Shown one piece after another: positions 7,782-16,468 of a stretch of DNA of 64,000 nucleotides. Positions within the stretch are counted from its first letter, which is position 1. The number at the start of each line of letters is the position of its first letter. The stretch lies in assembly GCF_900199545.1 (NCBI RefSeq), contig NZ_LT962671.1:2295396-2359395 (forward strand), read 5' to 3'. The translations under genes were made by a program, and so were the position numbers. The stretch comes from Raoultibacter massiliensis (GTDB taxonomy: Bacteria > Actinomycetota > Coriobacteriia > Coriobacteriales > Eggerthellaceae). The notes beneath the pieces are model-generated. The model had not been told where the DNA came from. It did no database searches and was given only the letters and a program-made list of their open reading frames with translations.

Positions 7782-8609
7782 CTAGAACCATTCCCGTTTG
7801 TTGAACACGTATATCTGCTCGAATTCGCTTTGGGACTTCACCAAGTACAGAATTCCCTCGATAAACGCGATGATGCCCATGACGGCGGCGGCCAAGCCGA
7901 AAGTGATCAAACCGCCCAGGATGGTTACGGCGAGCATGATGAACCCGGCGCTGTTGTACCCCAGATAGAACTTATGGATACCGAGCGATCCGAGGAAGAT
8001 CGCCAAAAGGCCGGCTGCCACATGGTCCTTAGAGGCCACTACGGGAGCGTAAGGCTGCTGATAGTACTGCTGCTGCGGCGGAACGGCATCGTAGGGGTTC
8101 GGCGGCGTGCCGTACTGGTTGTACTGCGTGTTGTACCCGCTGTACGCATCCTGCTGGGGTTGCTGCCAGTAGTAACCGCCCTGCGCCTGCCCCGCTGCCT
8201 GCTGAGAATCGGCATACGGGTTGACGGGCTCCTGCGGAGAACCTGCGCCGCCCGGCGCAGGTGCAGGCTCCTGCCAAGCGGTTTGGGGTTGTTCGGCTGC
8301 GGGCGCATAGGGCACCCAGTTGGGATCTTGCGCAGACGCATCGGGTGCGGTGACGGGCTCCGCCTCGAGCTCGATCGTGCTGGCAGCCACGACCGTCGCC
8401 GACACGACCTCGGCCTCGGCCGGTTTGGCCGACTCGGGCGCCGCATCATCGGCAACGGCCTGGGCGGCAGCACTCGGCGCAGGCGCATTTTCGAGCGACG
8501 CTTTGGCCTTCGCCGCGTCAAGCTTTTCTTGCGCCGCCCTCAGCTCGGCTTCGGCGGCTGCTATCTCATCGGAAATCGATGGCTTTGCATCGTTGTCTTT
8601 GGTATCCAT
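7782..8609 (-). CDS. TM2-domain membrane protein with Ala/Pro/Gln/Tyr-rich cytoplasmic region
   Basis: The 275-residue product starts at an ATG with GAGAGAGG 6 bases upstream. Residues 1-40 form an Ala/Glu coiled-coil-like helix. Residues 40-190 are low complexity (Ala/Pro/Glu, then Gln/Tyr/Pro repeats such as YNQYGTPPNPYD). The last 80 residues are a TM2 domain: a charged turn, LLAIFLGSLGIHKFYLGY, then a second helix pair. TM2 proteins have two membrane helices joined by a short loop; their biochemical role is not established. No partner is obvious. Confidence 0.85.
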   Translation of the reverse strand: MDTKDNDAKPSISDEIAAAEAELRAAQEKLDAAKAKASLENAPAPSAAAQAVADDAAPESAKPAEAEVVSATVVAASTIELEAEPVTAPDASAQDPNWVPYAPAAEQPQTAWQEPAPAPGGAGSPQEPVNPYADSQQAAGQAQGGYYWQQPQQDAYSGYNTQYNQYGTPPNPYDAVPPQQQYYQQPYAPVVASKDHVAAGLLAIFLGSLGIHKFYLGYNSAGFIMLAVTILGGLITFGLAAAVMGIIAFIEGILYLVKSQSEFEQIYVFNKREWF

Positions 8610-8644
8610 GACGGACCTCTCTCGATCGAATTGTTGCCACCATG

Positions 8645-8658
8645 ATACCGAGCGGTAT
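8645..8658. promoter_or_regulatory. Short palindrome upstream of the TM2 gene
   Basis: ATACCG-AG-CGGTAT is a perfect 6-base inverted repeat about 36 bp upstream of the TM2 start codon, in the position of an operator. The regulator is unknown, and the site is short enough to be chance. Confidence 0.25.
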
Positions 8659-8798
8659 ACAGGATAAGTTGTTCCGTCATAGTATCGTAAACCATGTTGC
8701 ACGGCCGACACAGTGATTAACGCCAACGCGGTATTTCTTAAGGTATATGTGCGAATCCGATGCGCGTTTGCGAACGAAGGGCGCGCCGCGCCAAGATA

Positions 8799-9665
8799 TC
8801 ATTCGTCCTTGCCCTTGGATGCCTTGCCCACAACGTCCATGATCTTGTCTTTGAATGCGATGCCGAGCACGGCGATCACCGCAGCAACGACGAAAATAAC
8901 GACGCTCTGCCAGATGCGGCCGTCGACCAGTCCATCCGCTGCATACGTCGATACGATCACGCCGGGTATTCGGCCTATGTTCGAGAGAACCACGAAATCC
9001 CTCATGCGCATGTCGGTAAGCGGAACGAGGTAGGTGAACACGTCTTTCGGAAGACCGGGAATCAGAAACAAGATGAACACGATCATGTTGAGCTTGCCCG
9101 ACTTCTCGAACGAACGGAACTTTTCGAGGTACTTGGTGGGAACCATGCTCTGCACGAACGGCGCACCGAGCTTATGCACGAGCGCAAAGATAAACGCGCT
9201 CGATATGATGCAGCCGATCAGGATGATGAGCGCCCCGAACCACGGCCCGTAGAGCATGCCCGCAGCAACCTGGGTGACTTCGCCGGGAATAAACGCGACG
9301 ACGATCTGCAAAAACTGTAGTCCGAGAAGAATGAACACCCCAACCGGGCCCGCATCGCGCACCTTGTCGATCACGCGCTCCACGCCACCTGGCTCGAAGA
9401 GCTCTTTGATGTAGGGGAAGATGAGCACGCAGACGAGCAGCATCACCAAGAAGAAGGCGATAAGCCCTGCGAATTTGATGATGTCGCCCTTCTCGAACGA
9501 CTTGTTGCCGATTTTCACACGCTGATGCGACTTTTCGGCAAGCTCCTCTTTTTTCTCGTGAAGCTCTTCCCGCTTCTCGTGCACATCTTCTTTGATGGCG
9601 TGAATTTTGCCGGTGTTGCCGGTTGTTTTGCGTTCCGACGGCTCGTTGCTGCGTTTATGCGTCAT
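8799..9665 (-). CDS. VTT-domain (TVP38/TMEM64, DedA-related) membrane protein
   Basis: The 288-residue product has a charged coiled-coil N-terminus (residues 20-50, KREELHEKKEELAEK) followed by about six membrane helices. The VTT/SNARE-associated domain covers roughly residues 115-235, with the family signature near FIPGEVTQVAAGMLYG and the re-entrant FLIPGLPKDVFTYLVPL loop. DedA/TVP38 relatives are implicated in lipid transport and membrane homeostasis. The start has AAAGGG at good spacing. The PRC-barrel gene lies 24 bp upstream on the same strand, so the two are probably co-transcribed. Confidence 0.88.
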   Translation of the reverse strand: MTHKRSNEPSERKTTGNTGKIHAIKEDVHEKREELHEKKEELAEKSHQRVKIGNKSFEKGDIIKFAGLIAFFLVMLLVCVLIFPYIKELFEPGGVERVIDKVRDAGPVGVFILLGLQFLQIVVAFIPGEVTQVAAGMLYGPWFGALIILIGCIISSAFIFALVHKLGAPFVQSMVPTKYLEKFRSFEKSGKLNMIVFILFLIPGLPKDVFTYLVPLTDMRMRDFVVLSNIGRIPGVIVSTYAADGLVDGRIWQSVVIFVVAAVIAVLGIAFKDKIMDVVGKASKGKDE

Positions 9666-9689
9666 AGACCCTTTTCTTTTCCAACTTCA

Positions 9690-10628
9690 TCAGTCGTCGT
9701 GGCGTGCTTTGTCGTATTCCTCTTTGAAGGCGGAGAACATGCCTTTCGATTTCTTGATCTGCTTGCCGACCGCCTTGGCTCCCTGGTTGACGGCCTTTCC
9801 GATCTGCTCTCCAGCAGATTCGGTTTCCTCAACCTCGCCTTCGAGCGCAGCCTTCTTCTCGGCGGCGCCGCTCTCTTTTTGGAACTCTTCTTTGAAACCG
9901 ACGAAGCCTTCCTTCGTCGCCCCGGCGCGCTCGCCTACAACTTTCGCTCCTTTGTTGACCGCCTCGCCGGTTTTCTTGACGGCCTTGCCCGCTTTATCGG
10001 CGGCAACCGCCGTTGCGGCACCCGCCTTCTCGGCAAGCCCCCCCTCGGCAACGATATCCTTCACTTCATCGGAAACCAGAATGGCACCGTACTCCGCGTT
10101 GTCGGTTTGCACGCCTTCTTTTCCGGTCTGGGCGATTTTGGCGCCTATGCCGCGTTTGAAGCCCGTGATAAGCTCCGCGGGGATCTCGCGCTTGCCCAGA
10201 AGCGCGTTCGACGTAGCGCCCGCGTCGGTTTCGACGCTTTCGACGGCACCCGTCTTGCGATCGAACACCACATTGCCGACAAAGCCGAATTCAGTGCCGT
10301 CTTCGGCGAGTATGGGCAGCCCGATCCACAAAACGCAATCGTCCCATTCGATCCCAAGCCGTTTGCAGGCGGCGCGATCGGTCGCTTCGGCCTCGAGCCT
10401 AATACAGATGCGGCCATCGATGAGGTCGTATCCGTCGATAGCGACGAATTTGTCCTTCCGACGAAACATCCACAGCAGATCGGGCCTCTTGACGATGAAG
10501 CCCACAACGCGCTTCTCCTTGGGATGAAACACGATACGGCGCACCTTTCCGATACGCCGCGTTCCCTTTTTGCCCCCGATCACTCGGGTGCCGATAACCT
10601 CGTTGGTTGTAATGGAGTTCTTAGCCAT
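9690..10628 (-). CDS. PRC-barrel protein with Ala/Lys/Glu-rich C-terminus
   Basis: A 312-residue soluble protein. Two PRC-barrel-like halves are visible: residues 10-70 (RRIGKVRRIVFHPKEKRVVG) and residues 100-160 (FGFVGNVVFDRKTGAVESVE). The last 130 residues are a repetitive Ala/Gly/Lys helix with recurring KAVKKTGEAVNKGAK-like units, resembling LEA or stress-protein repeats. PRC barrels mediate RNA or protein contacts; the function here is unknown. It probably forms an operon with the VTT gene downstream, and the YtxH gene lies upstream beyond a hairpin. Confidence 0.82.
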   Translation of the reverse strand: MAKNSITTNEVIGTRVIGGKKGTRRIGKVRRIVFHPKEKRVVGFIVKRPDLLWMFRRKDKFVAIDGYDLIDGRICIRLEAEATDRAACKRLGIEWDDCVLWIGLPILAEDGTEFGFVGNVVFDRKTGAVESVETDAGATSNALLGKREIPAELITGFKRGIGAKIAQTGKEGVQTDNAEYGAILVSDEVKDIVAEGGLAEKAGAATAVAADKAGKAVKKTGEAVNKGAKVVGERAGATKEGFVGFKEEFQKESGAAEKKAALEGEVEETESAGEQIGKAVNQGAKAVGKQIKKSKGMFSAFKEEYDKARHDD

Positions 10629-10641
10629 GCTTCAGTTTCCA

Positions 10642-10667
10642 AGGGCACCCGATCGCTCGGATGCCCT
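10642..10667. terminator. Hairpin after the YtxH gene
   Basis: AGGGCACCCGA and TCGGATGCCCT form an 11-position stem with one non-Watson-Crick position (a G-U when read on the minus strand). It lies about 85 bp past the YtxH stop and just upstream of the PRC-barrel start. Confidence 0.45.
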
Positions 10668-10752
10668 ATTTTCTCGTGATCTGACAGGATCGTGAAAAGC
10701 CTGCGCGGTTCGCGCACCGCAAACCGCAGTGCGCGGCAAACCTCGCGTTTGG

Positions 10753-11370
10753 CTATTTGCCGTCTGCAGCGTCCTTCGCAGCATCGGCTGCATCGGAAAC
10801 GGCGCCGGCAACCTTGTCGACGGTCTCTTCGGCTGCATCGGCCGCCTTGTCCTGCACCGGCTCGTCCGATTCGCTGCCTGAAATCTTGACAGCCACGGAA
10901 TCGAGCGCGTCGTGCGCCTTCTCGGCAACGTTTTGCGCCGCATCGGCGGCTACGGGAATCTTCTCGCTAACCGCATCATGGGCGGCCTCGGCGTTCTTGG
11001 CAACCTGAGAAGCAATGCGCTGGCGTGCCGCTTCGATCTTCTCGCGAAGCTCGTCGTTCTTCTCGGAAAACACCGGCTTCACGTTGCTGGCGGCTTCCTG
11101 CACCTTAGACGACGCGTTGCTTACAACCTCCTGGCCCTTTGCGGCAACGTTCTGCGCCACTTCGGTGCCTTTGGCAGTTGCATCCTGGTAGAACTGCTGG
11201 ACGTTCTCGGAAGCCTGGGCTCCGAATTCCTGAGCCTCGCCCCAAGCCGCACCGACCTTGTCGGATACCATCGCACGGGTCTCGGAACCGCTGCGGGGAG
11301 CATACAGGAGCGCTATGACCGCGCCGATCGCTCCGCCTGCGAGAAACGCTCCGAATCCTTTGTTACCCAT
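10753..11370 (-). CDS. YtxH-family protein with amphipathic Ala-rich tail
   Basis: A 205-residue protein. The N-terminus has one Gly-rich membrane helix and the YtxH signature (AGGAIGAVIALLYAPRSGSE). The remaining 160 residues are a long Ala/Lys/Glu/Asp helix with an 11-residue-like periodicity, as in apolipophorin or LEA proteins. The start has GGAGG 5 bases upstream. YtxH proteins are general-stress membrane-associated proteins of unknown activity. Neighbouring PRC-barrel, VTT and TM2 genes suggest an envelope-stress group. Confidence 0.85.
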   Translation of the reverse strand: MGNKGFGAFLAGGAIGAVIALLYAPRSGSETRAMVSDKVGAAWGEAQEFGAQASENVQQFYQDATAKGTEVAQNVAAKGQEVVSNASSKVQEAASNVKPVFSEKNDELREKIEAARQRIASQVAKNAEAAHDAVSEKIPVAADAAQNVAEKAHDALDSVAVKISGSESDEPVQDKAADAAEETVDKVAGAVSDAADAAKDAADGK

Positions 11371-11510
11371 AATTGCCTCCTTTGGGATTGCTTTCGATGA
11401 GCCACATTATAGGGCATCGCATCTGCAGGCCCCTTTAAAACATCCCTACCCCACGAAACAGTTGCCTAACCGTCACCGATGCGAATACGGCGGTTTTGCG
11501 CCCCGAACTT

Positions 11511-12494
11511 TTACGCGTACTGGCTGACCAAGCGGTCGAGAACACCTGAAAGGGAGAGACCCGCCGCCGCGCAAGCCGCGGGGAACAGCGAGAGCTCGGT
11601 CATGCCCGGAGAAACATTGGTCTCGATCACTCGCGCTTGAGCGCCATCCCAAATGACATCGATACGGCCCAGGTCGCGCAAATCGTAGGCGCGGTACACT
11701 TCAAGAGCCGCACGTTCGATTTCGGCGCGGATGGCCTGCGCCTGCGCTTCGTCGTGGGAGAGCGATTCAAGCCTGACGGGCGCATAGAAATCAACGGCAT
11801 CGGCATCGAGGCGCGCTGCGGTATCGTACAATCCCGTCTTCGGCACGATCTCAACCGGGGGAAGCGCATGGGCATCCCACCCCTCGCCCAGAATCGATAC
11901 GGCCATCTCCACGCCCTCGATCCACTGCTCGATAACCACATGTTCGTCGAAAGAGAGGGCGTCGAGTATCGCCTCGCCCAGATCTTCGATGCAATCAACG
12001 CGATGAACGCCCAAGGCCGACCCGCCATGAGCGGGCTTGACCGCCACGGGATAGCCGCCGATCACGCGCTCCTCGACCAAATCGAGCGCGGTTGCCGCTC
12101 CCATATCTTTGAACGCGTCGCGAGCGATGCTGATGCCCTGAGGCCATGACGCGATGGGGGCGTCGCCGGTAGCGGCACGGTAGGCCGCCATGGTCGTATG
12201 AAGCGAATCCTTGTTCCAGGTGCTTCGGCATACGCTTGCAGGCGAGCCGACGAAGGGGATGTCGAGAAACTCGAGCAGGCTTTGGATGGTGCCGTCTTCG
12301 CCGTGCTTGCCGTGCAGGGCGCTGTAAGCGACATCGGGGCGTTCGCTGCGCAGGGTCGGCACAAGATCGGACGTCGTATCGAGCGGCACAACCTTGTGGC
12401 CGGCCTCTTCGAGCGCATCGCAGACCTGCTTGCCGCTCGCCAAGGAGAATTCACGTTCGAACGAGCTTCCGCCCATCAAAACTGCTACCTTCAT
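11511..12494 (-). CDS. ddl: D-alanine-D-alanine ligase
   Basis: An ATP-grasp ligase that joins two D-Ala residues for the peptidoglycan stem peptide in the cytoplasm. The 327-residue length fits the family. Visible: the N-terminal VAVLMGGSSFEREFSLASG, the substrate-binding HGKHGEDGTIQ, the ATP-grasp lysine region YPVAVKPAHGGSALGV, and the Mg/ATP site VIETNVSPGMTELSLFP. The start has AAGGAA upstream. It follows the aminotransferase by 86 bp on the same strand and may be the end of the serS operon. The plain serine after GG (SSFEREF) is a slight variant of the usual S-x-E loop. Confidence 0.92.
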   Translation of the reverse strand: MKVAVLMGGSSFEREFSLASGKQVCDALEEAGHKVVPLDTTSDLVPTLRSERPDVAYSALHGKHGEDGTIQSLLEFLDIPFVGSPASVCRSTWNKDSLHTTMAAYRAATGDAPIASWPQGISIARDAFKDMGAATALDLVEERVIGGYPVAVKPAHGGSALGVHRVDCIEDLGEAILDALSFDEHVVIEQWIEGVEMAVSILGEGWDAHALPPVEIVPKTGLYDTAARLDADAVDFYAPVRLESLSHDEAQAQAIRAEIERAALEVYRAYDLRDLGRIDVIWDGAQARVIETNVSPGMTELSLFPAACAAAGLSLSGVLDRLVSQYA

Positions 12495-12580
12495 GCTGCT
12501 TCCTTATCGTCTCGTTTCGGCGCGCTGTCTGCAACGCCGGATCGGATATGCAAACGCACGCAGCTCGCCCGCCCTCAGGC

Positions 12581-13864
12581 TTACTGCGCTGCAGATTCCC
12601 GTTGTCCCTCTGCCTTGATGGCGCCCGCCTCGATGAACACCCGATACAGCTCGAGTTGATCTTCGATGACGGCGGCAAGGCGACGGATCGCCTCTTCAAG
12701 GTTATCCGGATCTTCGAAGCAGAAGGCGAGCCGCATGCAGTTCTGCCCCGCCGAAGCTCCGGGGAAAAAGCCATCGCCCGGCGTGTACGTCACGCCCTTT
12801 TCGAGTGCGACCGACAACATCGATCCCGTGTCGACGTACTCGGGCAGCGTCACCCATACGAAGAAACCGCCTTCCGGGTGGGTCCAGGTCGCCTCGGGCG
12901 GGAAATGCTTCTCAAGCGCAGCGAGCATGGCATCGCGCCGGGTCTTGTACGTTTCGACGAACTTCTGCAACGTCTTCTGCCAGGGGGTATCGGTGAAATA
13001 GTGTTCCACGACCACCTGGTTGAATGCGCTTCCGCACAGATCGGTGCCCTGCTTGACCAAGTTGAGCTTGGACAAAAAGCTCTTCGGGGCAACGACCCAG
13101 CCCGTCCTCAAGCCAGGCGCGAACACCTTCGATACGGTGCCGAGATAGACCACCTGGTCGTTCAAGGCCTTGAGCGGCTTGACATGTCCGCCGTCGTAGC
13201 GAAGGCGGCCGTACGGATCGTCTTCCACGACGAAGAAATCGTATTCCTCGGCAAGCTCGAGCAAACGCTGCCGCCGAGCAGGCGACATGGTGACGCCGCC
13301 CGGGTTCTGGAAATTCGGTATAGTGTAGAGGAACTTCGCCGCGCCCTTGCCGATTTTCTCAAGCTCGGCTTCGAGCAGATCCATCCTCATGCCCTCGCGA
13401 TCGAAGGGAATGCAACGCACATCGGGCTCGTATGCGGAAAACGCCTGCAACGCACCCAGGTACGTCGGGCCCTCCGCCAAAATGATATCGCCCGGGTCTA
13501 TGAACGCCTTGGCGATGAGATCGAGCGCCTCTTGGGCACCGCTCGTGATCATGACCTCTTCGGGCTTGCAGCGAACCCCCACATCGCGCATGAGATCGCA
13601 GAACACGCGCTTGGTTTCAACGCGGCCATCGGTCGATCCGTACTGCAGCGCGACGGCACGGTCGTCTTCGGCAGCTGCCTTCATGGCCTTTTTGATGGCG
13701 CTTGGCGGGAGCAGGGAGACGTCGGGCATGCCGCCCGAAAGCGAGATGATATCGGAGCGCGATGCAGCGGCGAACAGATCGCGCACAGCAGAAGTTCGCA
13801 TCTTGTTGACGCGGTTGGCGACTTTGTCGGCCGTCTGATCGAATATGATATGCGCGGATGACAT
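12581..13864 (-). CDS. PLP-dependent class I/II aminotransferase (2-aminoadipate/LysN-like)
   Basis: A fold-type I aminotransferase of 427 residues, without the GntR domain of its MocR relatives. Visible: the N-terminal ISLSGGMPDVSLLP, the PLP ring-stacking region ITSGAQEALDLIAKA, the NFQNPGG motif with the cofactor Asn, the cofactor Asp in VEDDPYGRLRY, the Schiff-base Lys in YLGTVSKVFAPGLRTGW, and the C-terminal carboxylate-binding Arg (MRLAFCFE). Close relatives act on 2-aminoadipate, aromatic or branched-chain amino acids, so the substrate is not settled. It starts 4 bases after the stop of the gene upstream, indicating translational coupling. Confidence 0.9.
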   Translation of the reverse strand: MSSAHIIFDQTADKVANRVNKMRTSAVRDLFAAASRSDIISLSGGMPDVSLLPPSAIKKAMKAAAEDDRAVALQYGSTDGRVETKRVFCDLMRDVGVRCKPEEVMITSGAQEALDLIAKAFIDPGDIILAEGPTYLGALQAFSAYEPDVRCIPFDREGMRMDLLEAELEKIGKGAAKFLYTIPNFQNPGGVTMSPARRQRLLELAEEYDFFVVEDDPYGRLRYDGGHVKPLKALNDQVVYLGTVSKVFAPGLRTGWVVAPKSFLSKLNLVKQGTDLCGSAFNQVVVEHYFTDTPWQKTLQKFVETYKTRRDAMLAALEKHFPPEATWTHPEGGFFVWVTLPEYVDTGSMLSVALEKGVTYTPGDGFFPGASAGQNCMRLAFCFEDPDNLEEAIRRLAAVIEDQLELYRVFIEAGAIKAEGQRESAAQ

Positions 13865-13868
13865 TGCT

Positions 13869-14279
13869 TTACTTTAGCATTGCGCCGTTGATTTTCTCGG
13901 CTGCATCACGAAAAGCCCGTAACGCGACCAAATCGTCGGTGAAACTCACCTGGACGGTCGCAAATCCCTGAGCTTCGTCGGTCCATTCCGTCGTTCCGAC
14001 GAAGGTGGCATCGCTTCGGCCGCCCGCCCGAACCTGCATATCGATAACCAGATGCTCGAGCAGATGCGGAACCGACGTATGCCCGATGACGCAGCCGAAG
14101 GTGTCCCCCTCGTCGTTCACGCAGGCATGGCTCGCAAGGCTCGGATGATCCTCGCACATCGATGCAGCGAGCTTCGGCGTAGTATAGCGGCGTGCGGGAT
14201 CGACCGAAACCTCGCAGACGATACGCCCCGGCTGCACCGTCAGCGCATCGATGCGAAGCGGCCGCGCGGCGTCCGTCAC
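13869..14279 (-). CDS. Stand-alone cyanophycin-synthetase-N-terminal-like protein
   Basis: A 136-residue protein with no ATP-grasp or Mur ligase domain. It contains PKLAASMCEDHPSLASHAC and HTSVPHLLEHLVIDMQ, which resemble the CphA N-terminal region, where a conserved 'P-L-x-x-H-x-C' block and an 'EHVALELQ' helix occur. The similarity is by eye and the function is unknown. The GTG start overlaps the preceding stop in a GTGA arrangement, and the aminotransferase starts 4 bases after its own stop, so it is tightly embedded in an operon. It may be an adaptor or small-molecule binding domain for one of its neighbours. Confidence 0.75.
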   Translation of the reverse strand: MTDAARPLRIDALTVQPGRIVCEVSVDPARRYTTPKLAASMCEDHPSLASHACVNDEGDTFGCVIGHTSVPHLLEHLVIDMQVRAGGRSDATFVGTTEWTDEAQGFATVQVSFTDDLVALRAFRDAAEKINGAMLK

Positions 14280-15100
14280 GGCGAAACGCCCCGATCGTTG
14301 AGCGAATCGAACAGCATGCCATCGTCTGCTGCAGGGTTCCCGCCTTCCGCATCGCCGCCCGAAGCGTCTCCGCTCGGCGCGTCGCCTGAGGCCGATCCGC
14401 CCGCATCCTCATCGCCGTCGCCCGCATCGGCGGCATCTCCCGTCGCATCCGGCAAGCCGTCAGGCGAACCCTCGCCCGCTTGTCCGTCTGCCGGTTTGTC
14501 GTCATCGGCATCGCCCCCCGCAGCGGCATCGCCTCCCGCAGCAGAGCCCGACGCCACCTTTTCGAATACGGTCGTAGGGAGGTCGGCTTCGCTCTCGGCG
14601 CCGATGTCGAGGCCGAAGAATCGCAGGAAATCCCTGACGACATCGGAGCTCCCTCCCTCGACGATCGTAAGAGTCTGGCGATCGCCCGAGAACCGGTACG
14701 TGCCCGAACCCGTTAGCTTGCCGAACGAGAATTCGATGGTTTTCGCACCCGTATCGAGCGCGTACTCGTAAGCAACCTCGTCGGTGAGATGCATCTGCTC
14801 GCCGTCGATCACGACGACCGCAGCCTGCCCGGAAGCCTGCCAGCTGCCCTGCACATCGGCCGCATCGTCGAAGCGGAACCATCGATCCCAGGAAAACGCT
14901 GCCAGAATCGCCACGATGGCGACAACGAGCAAGATTGCGGCAACGCGAAGCCACCGACGCTTCTTCGGTTGCTTCGCGTTGCTTTTGCGCCCCTTTCCCG
15001 CCGAAGACGCCTTCGAGCCTTTCGCTTTCGAGCCGCTCGTCTTCGCGCTTCGGGGTTCGCCCTTTACGCTTTTGCGCTTTGCCGTTTGTTTTGCAGCCAC
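14276..15100 (-). CDS. Single-pass membrane protein with Lys-rich cytoplasmic head and acidic tail
   Basis: Function not recognised. From the GTG at 15100 the protein has 274 residues: 1-50 are Lys/Ser/Gly/Ala-rich and very basic, 51-70 are one membrane helix (LRVAAILLVVAIVAILAAF), 75-170 form a small folded domain with a 'DVQGSWQASGQAAVVVIDGE' opening and beta-rich segments, and the last 90 are a Gly/Asp/Ala low-complexity tail. The open frame runs further upstream, but that part lies in another frame of serS and is not believed. No strong ribosome binding site is seen, so coupling to serS, whose stop is 20 bp upstream, is likely. Confidence 0.72.
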   Translation of the reverse strand: MAAKQTAKRKSVKGEPRSAKTSGSKAKGSKASSAGKGRKSNAKQPKKRRWLRVAAILLVVAIVAILAAFSWDRWFRFDDAADVQGSWQASGQAAVVVIDGEQMHLTDEVAYEYALDTGAKTIEFSFGKLTGSGTYRFSGDRQTLTIVEGGSSDVVRDFLRFFGLDIGAESEADLPTTVFEKVASGSAAGGDAAAGGDADDDKPADGQAGEGSPDGLPDATGDAADAGDGDEDAGGSASGDAPSGDASGGDAEGGNPAADDGMLFDSLNDRGVSP

Positions 15101-15120
15101 GTTCTTGGATCCGCCGGCCT

Positions 15121-16401
15121 TTACACCTTCTCGATGACTTCCACGCCGCCCATGTAGGGCACAAGCACATCGGGAACCTTGATGGAGCCGTCTGCCCGCT
15201 GGTAGTTCTCGATGATGGCAGCCATCGTGCGACCGACCGCGAGCCCGGAGCCGTTGAGCGTGTGCACGAAGCGCGATCCCTTGAAGTTTGCAGGGTCGCG
15301 GTACTTGATGTTCGCGCGCCGCGCCTGGAAATCGGTGCAGTTCGAGCACGAGGATATCTCCTTGTACCCGTTGTAGGAGGGCAGCCACACCTCCAGATCG
15401 TAAGTCTTCGCGGCGGAGAAGCCGATGTCTCCCGTACACAGCGAGATCACGCGATACGGCAGGCCCAGAAGCTGCAGGATGTTCTCGGCATCCTCGACCA
15501 TCGCTTCGAGATCGTCGTAGCTTTCCTCGGGCTTGGCGTACTTGACCATCTCGACTTTATCGAACTGGTGCACGCGGATGAGGCCGCGCGTATCGCGCCC
15601 GGCACTGCCCGCCTCTTCGCGGAAGCACGGGGTGAACGCGCAGTACTTGAGCGGAAGCTGATCCGCTTCAAGCACTTCGCCGGAATGAATGTTGGTGAGC
15701 TGCACTTCGGCAGTGGGAATGAGATAGAGCCCCTCGGTCGTTTTGAACAGATCCTCTTCGAACTTCGGAAGTTGACCGGTACCCGTCAGCGTATCGGCGT
15801 TGGCCATCGCCGGGCACCACCACTCCTTGTACCCGCGGGAGGTGTGGGTATCGGCCATGAAGTTGATGAGCGCGCGTTCGAGACGGGCCCCAAGACCGCC
15901 GAGCAGAATGAAACGGCTTTTCGCAAGCTTCACCGCACGCTCGAAATCGATGATGCCCAATTCGGGGCCCAGATCCCAATGAGCCTTGTATTCGAAATCG
16001 AACTCGGTGGGAACGCCCCAGCGGCGAACTTCGGGGTTGTCGTTCTCGTCGGCGCCCACGGGCGTAGAATCGGCTGGCATGTTCGGCGTGGCGAGCAGCA
16101 GATCGTTCAGGGCGCCTTCGGTGGCCTCGCGCTTTTCGGAAAGAGCGGCGATCTTCTCGTTGATGGCGCGTACCTGGTCTTTGGCAGCTTCCGCCTCGTC
16201 CTTCTTGCCCTGCGCCATCATCTGGCCGATGGCTTTCGAGGCGGCATTGCGCTCCGCCTGCAGCGCCTCCTCTTCGGTGATGACCGCGCGGCGCGCCTCG
16301 TCGAGTTCGGAGAAACGCGAGGAATCCCATGAAGCGTTGCGGTTCTTCATCGCGGTGGCGACTGCCTCTTGGTTTTCTCGGACAAATCGAATGTCTAGCA
16401 T
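15121..16401 (-). CDS. serS: Seryl-tRNA synthetase
   Basis: A class II aminoacyl-tRNA synthetase that charges tRNA-Ser in the cytoplasm. At 426 residues it has the N-terminal antiparallel coiled-coil arm (about residues 25-105), the class II motif 2 region [20 protein letters not shown], the serine-binding TAEV segment ([11 protein letters not shown]) and motif 3 ([19 protein letters not shown]). The start has AGGAG upstream. It is the first gene of a compact minus-strand run ending at ddl. Confidence 0.97.
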   Translation of the reverse strand: MLDIRFVRENQEAVATAMKNRNASWDSSRFSELDEARRAVITEEEALQAERNAASKAIGQMMAQGKKDEAEAAKDQVRAINEKIAALSEKREATEGALNDLLLATPNMPADSTPVGADENDNPEVRRWGVPTEFDFEYKAHWDLGPELGIIDFERAVKLAKSRFILLGGLGARLERALINFMADTHTSRGYKEWWCPAMANADTLTGTGQLPKFEEDLFKTTEGLYLIPTAEVQLTNIHSGEVLEADQLPLKYCAFTPCFREEAGSAGRDTRGLIRVHQFDKVEMVKYAKPEESYDDLEAMVEDAENILQLLGLPYRVISLCTGDIGFSAAKTYDLEVWLPSYNGYKEISSCSNCTDFQARRANIKYRDPANFKGSRFVHTLNGSGLAVGRTMAAIIENYQRADGSIKVPDVLVPYMGGVEVIEKV

Positions 16402-16468
16402 ACGACTGCGCTCCTCACGTCTCGATCGTTCTTTGTAGCCGGTTTCGCCCTAGTATAGCGCAGACGAA

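Noticed and set aside
15101..15439. N-terminal extension of the membrane protein at 14276 into serS
   Set aside because: It would overlap serS in another frame over 300 bp, and its translation is Arg/His-rich without features.
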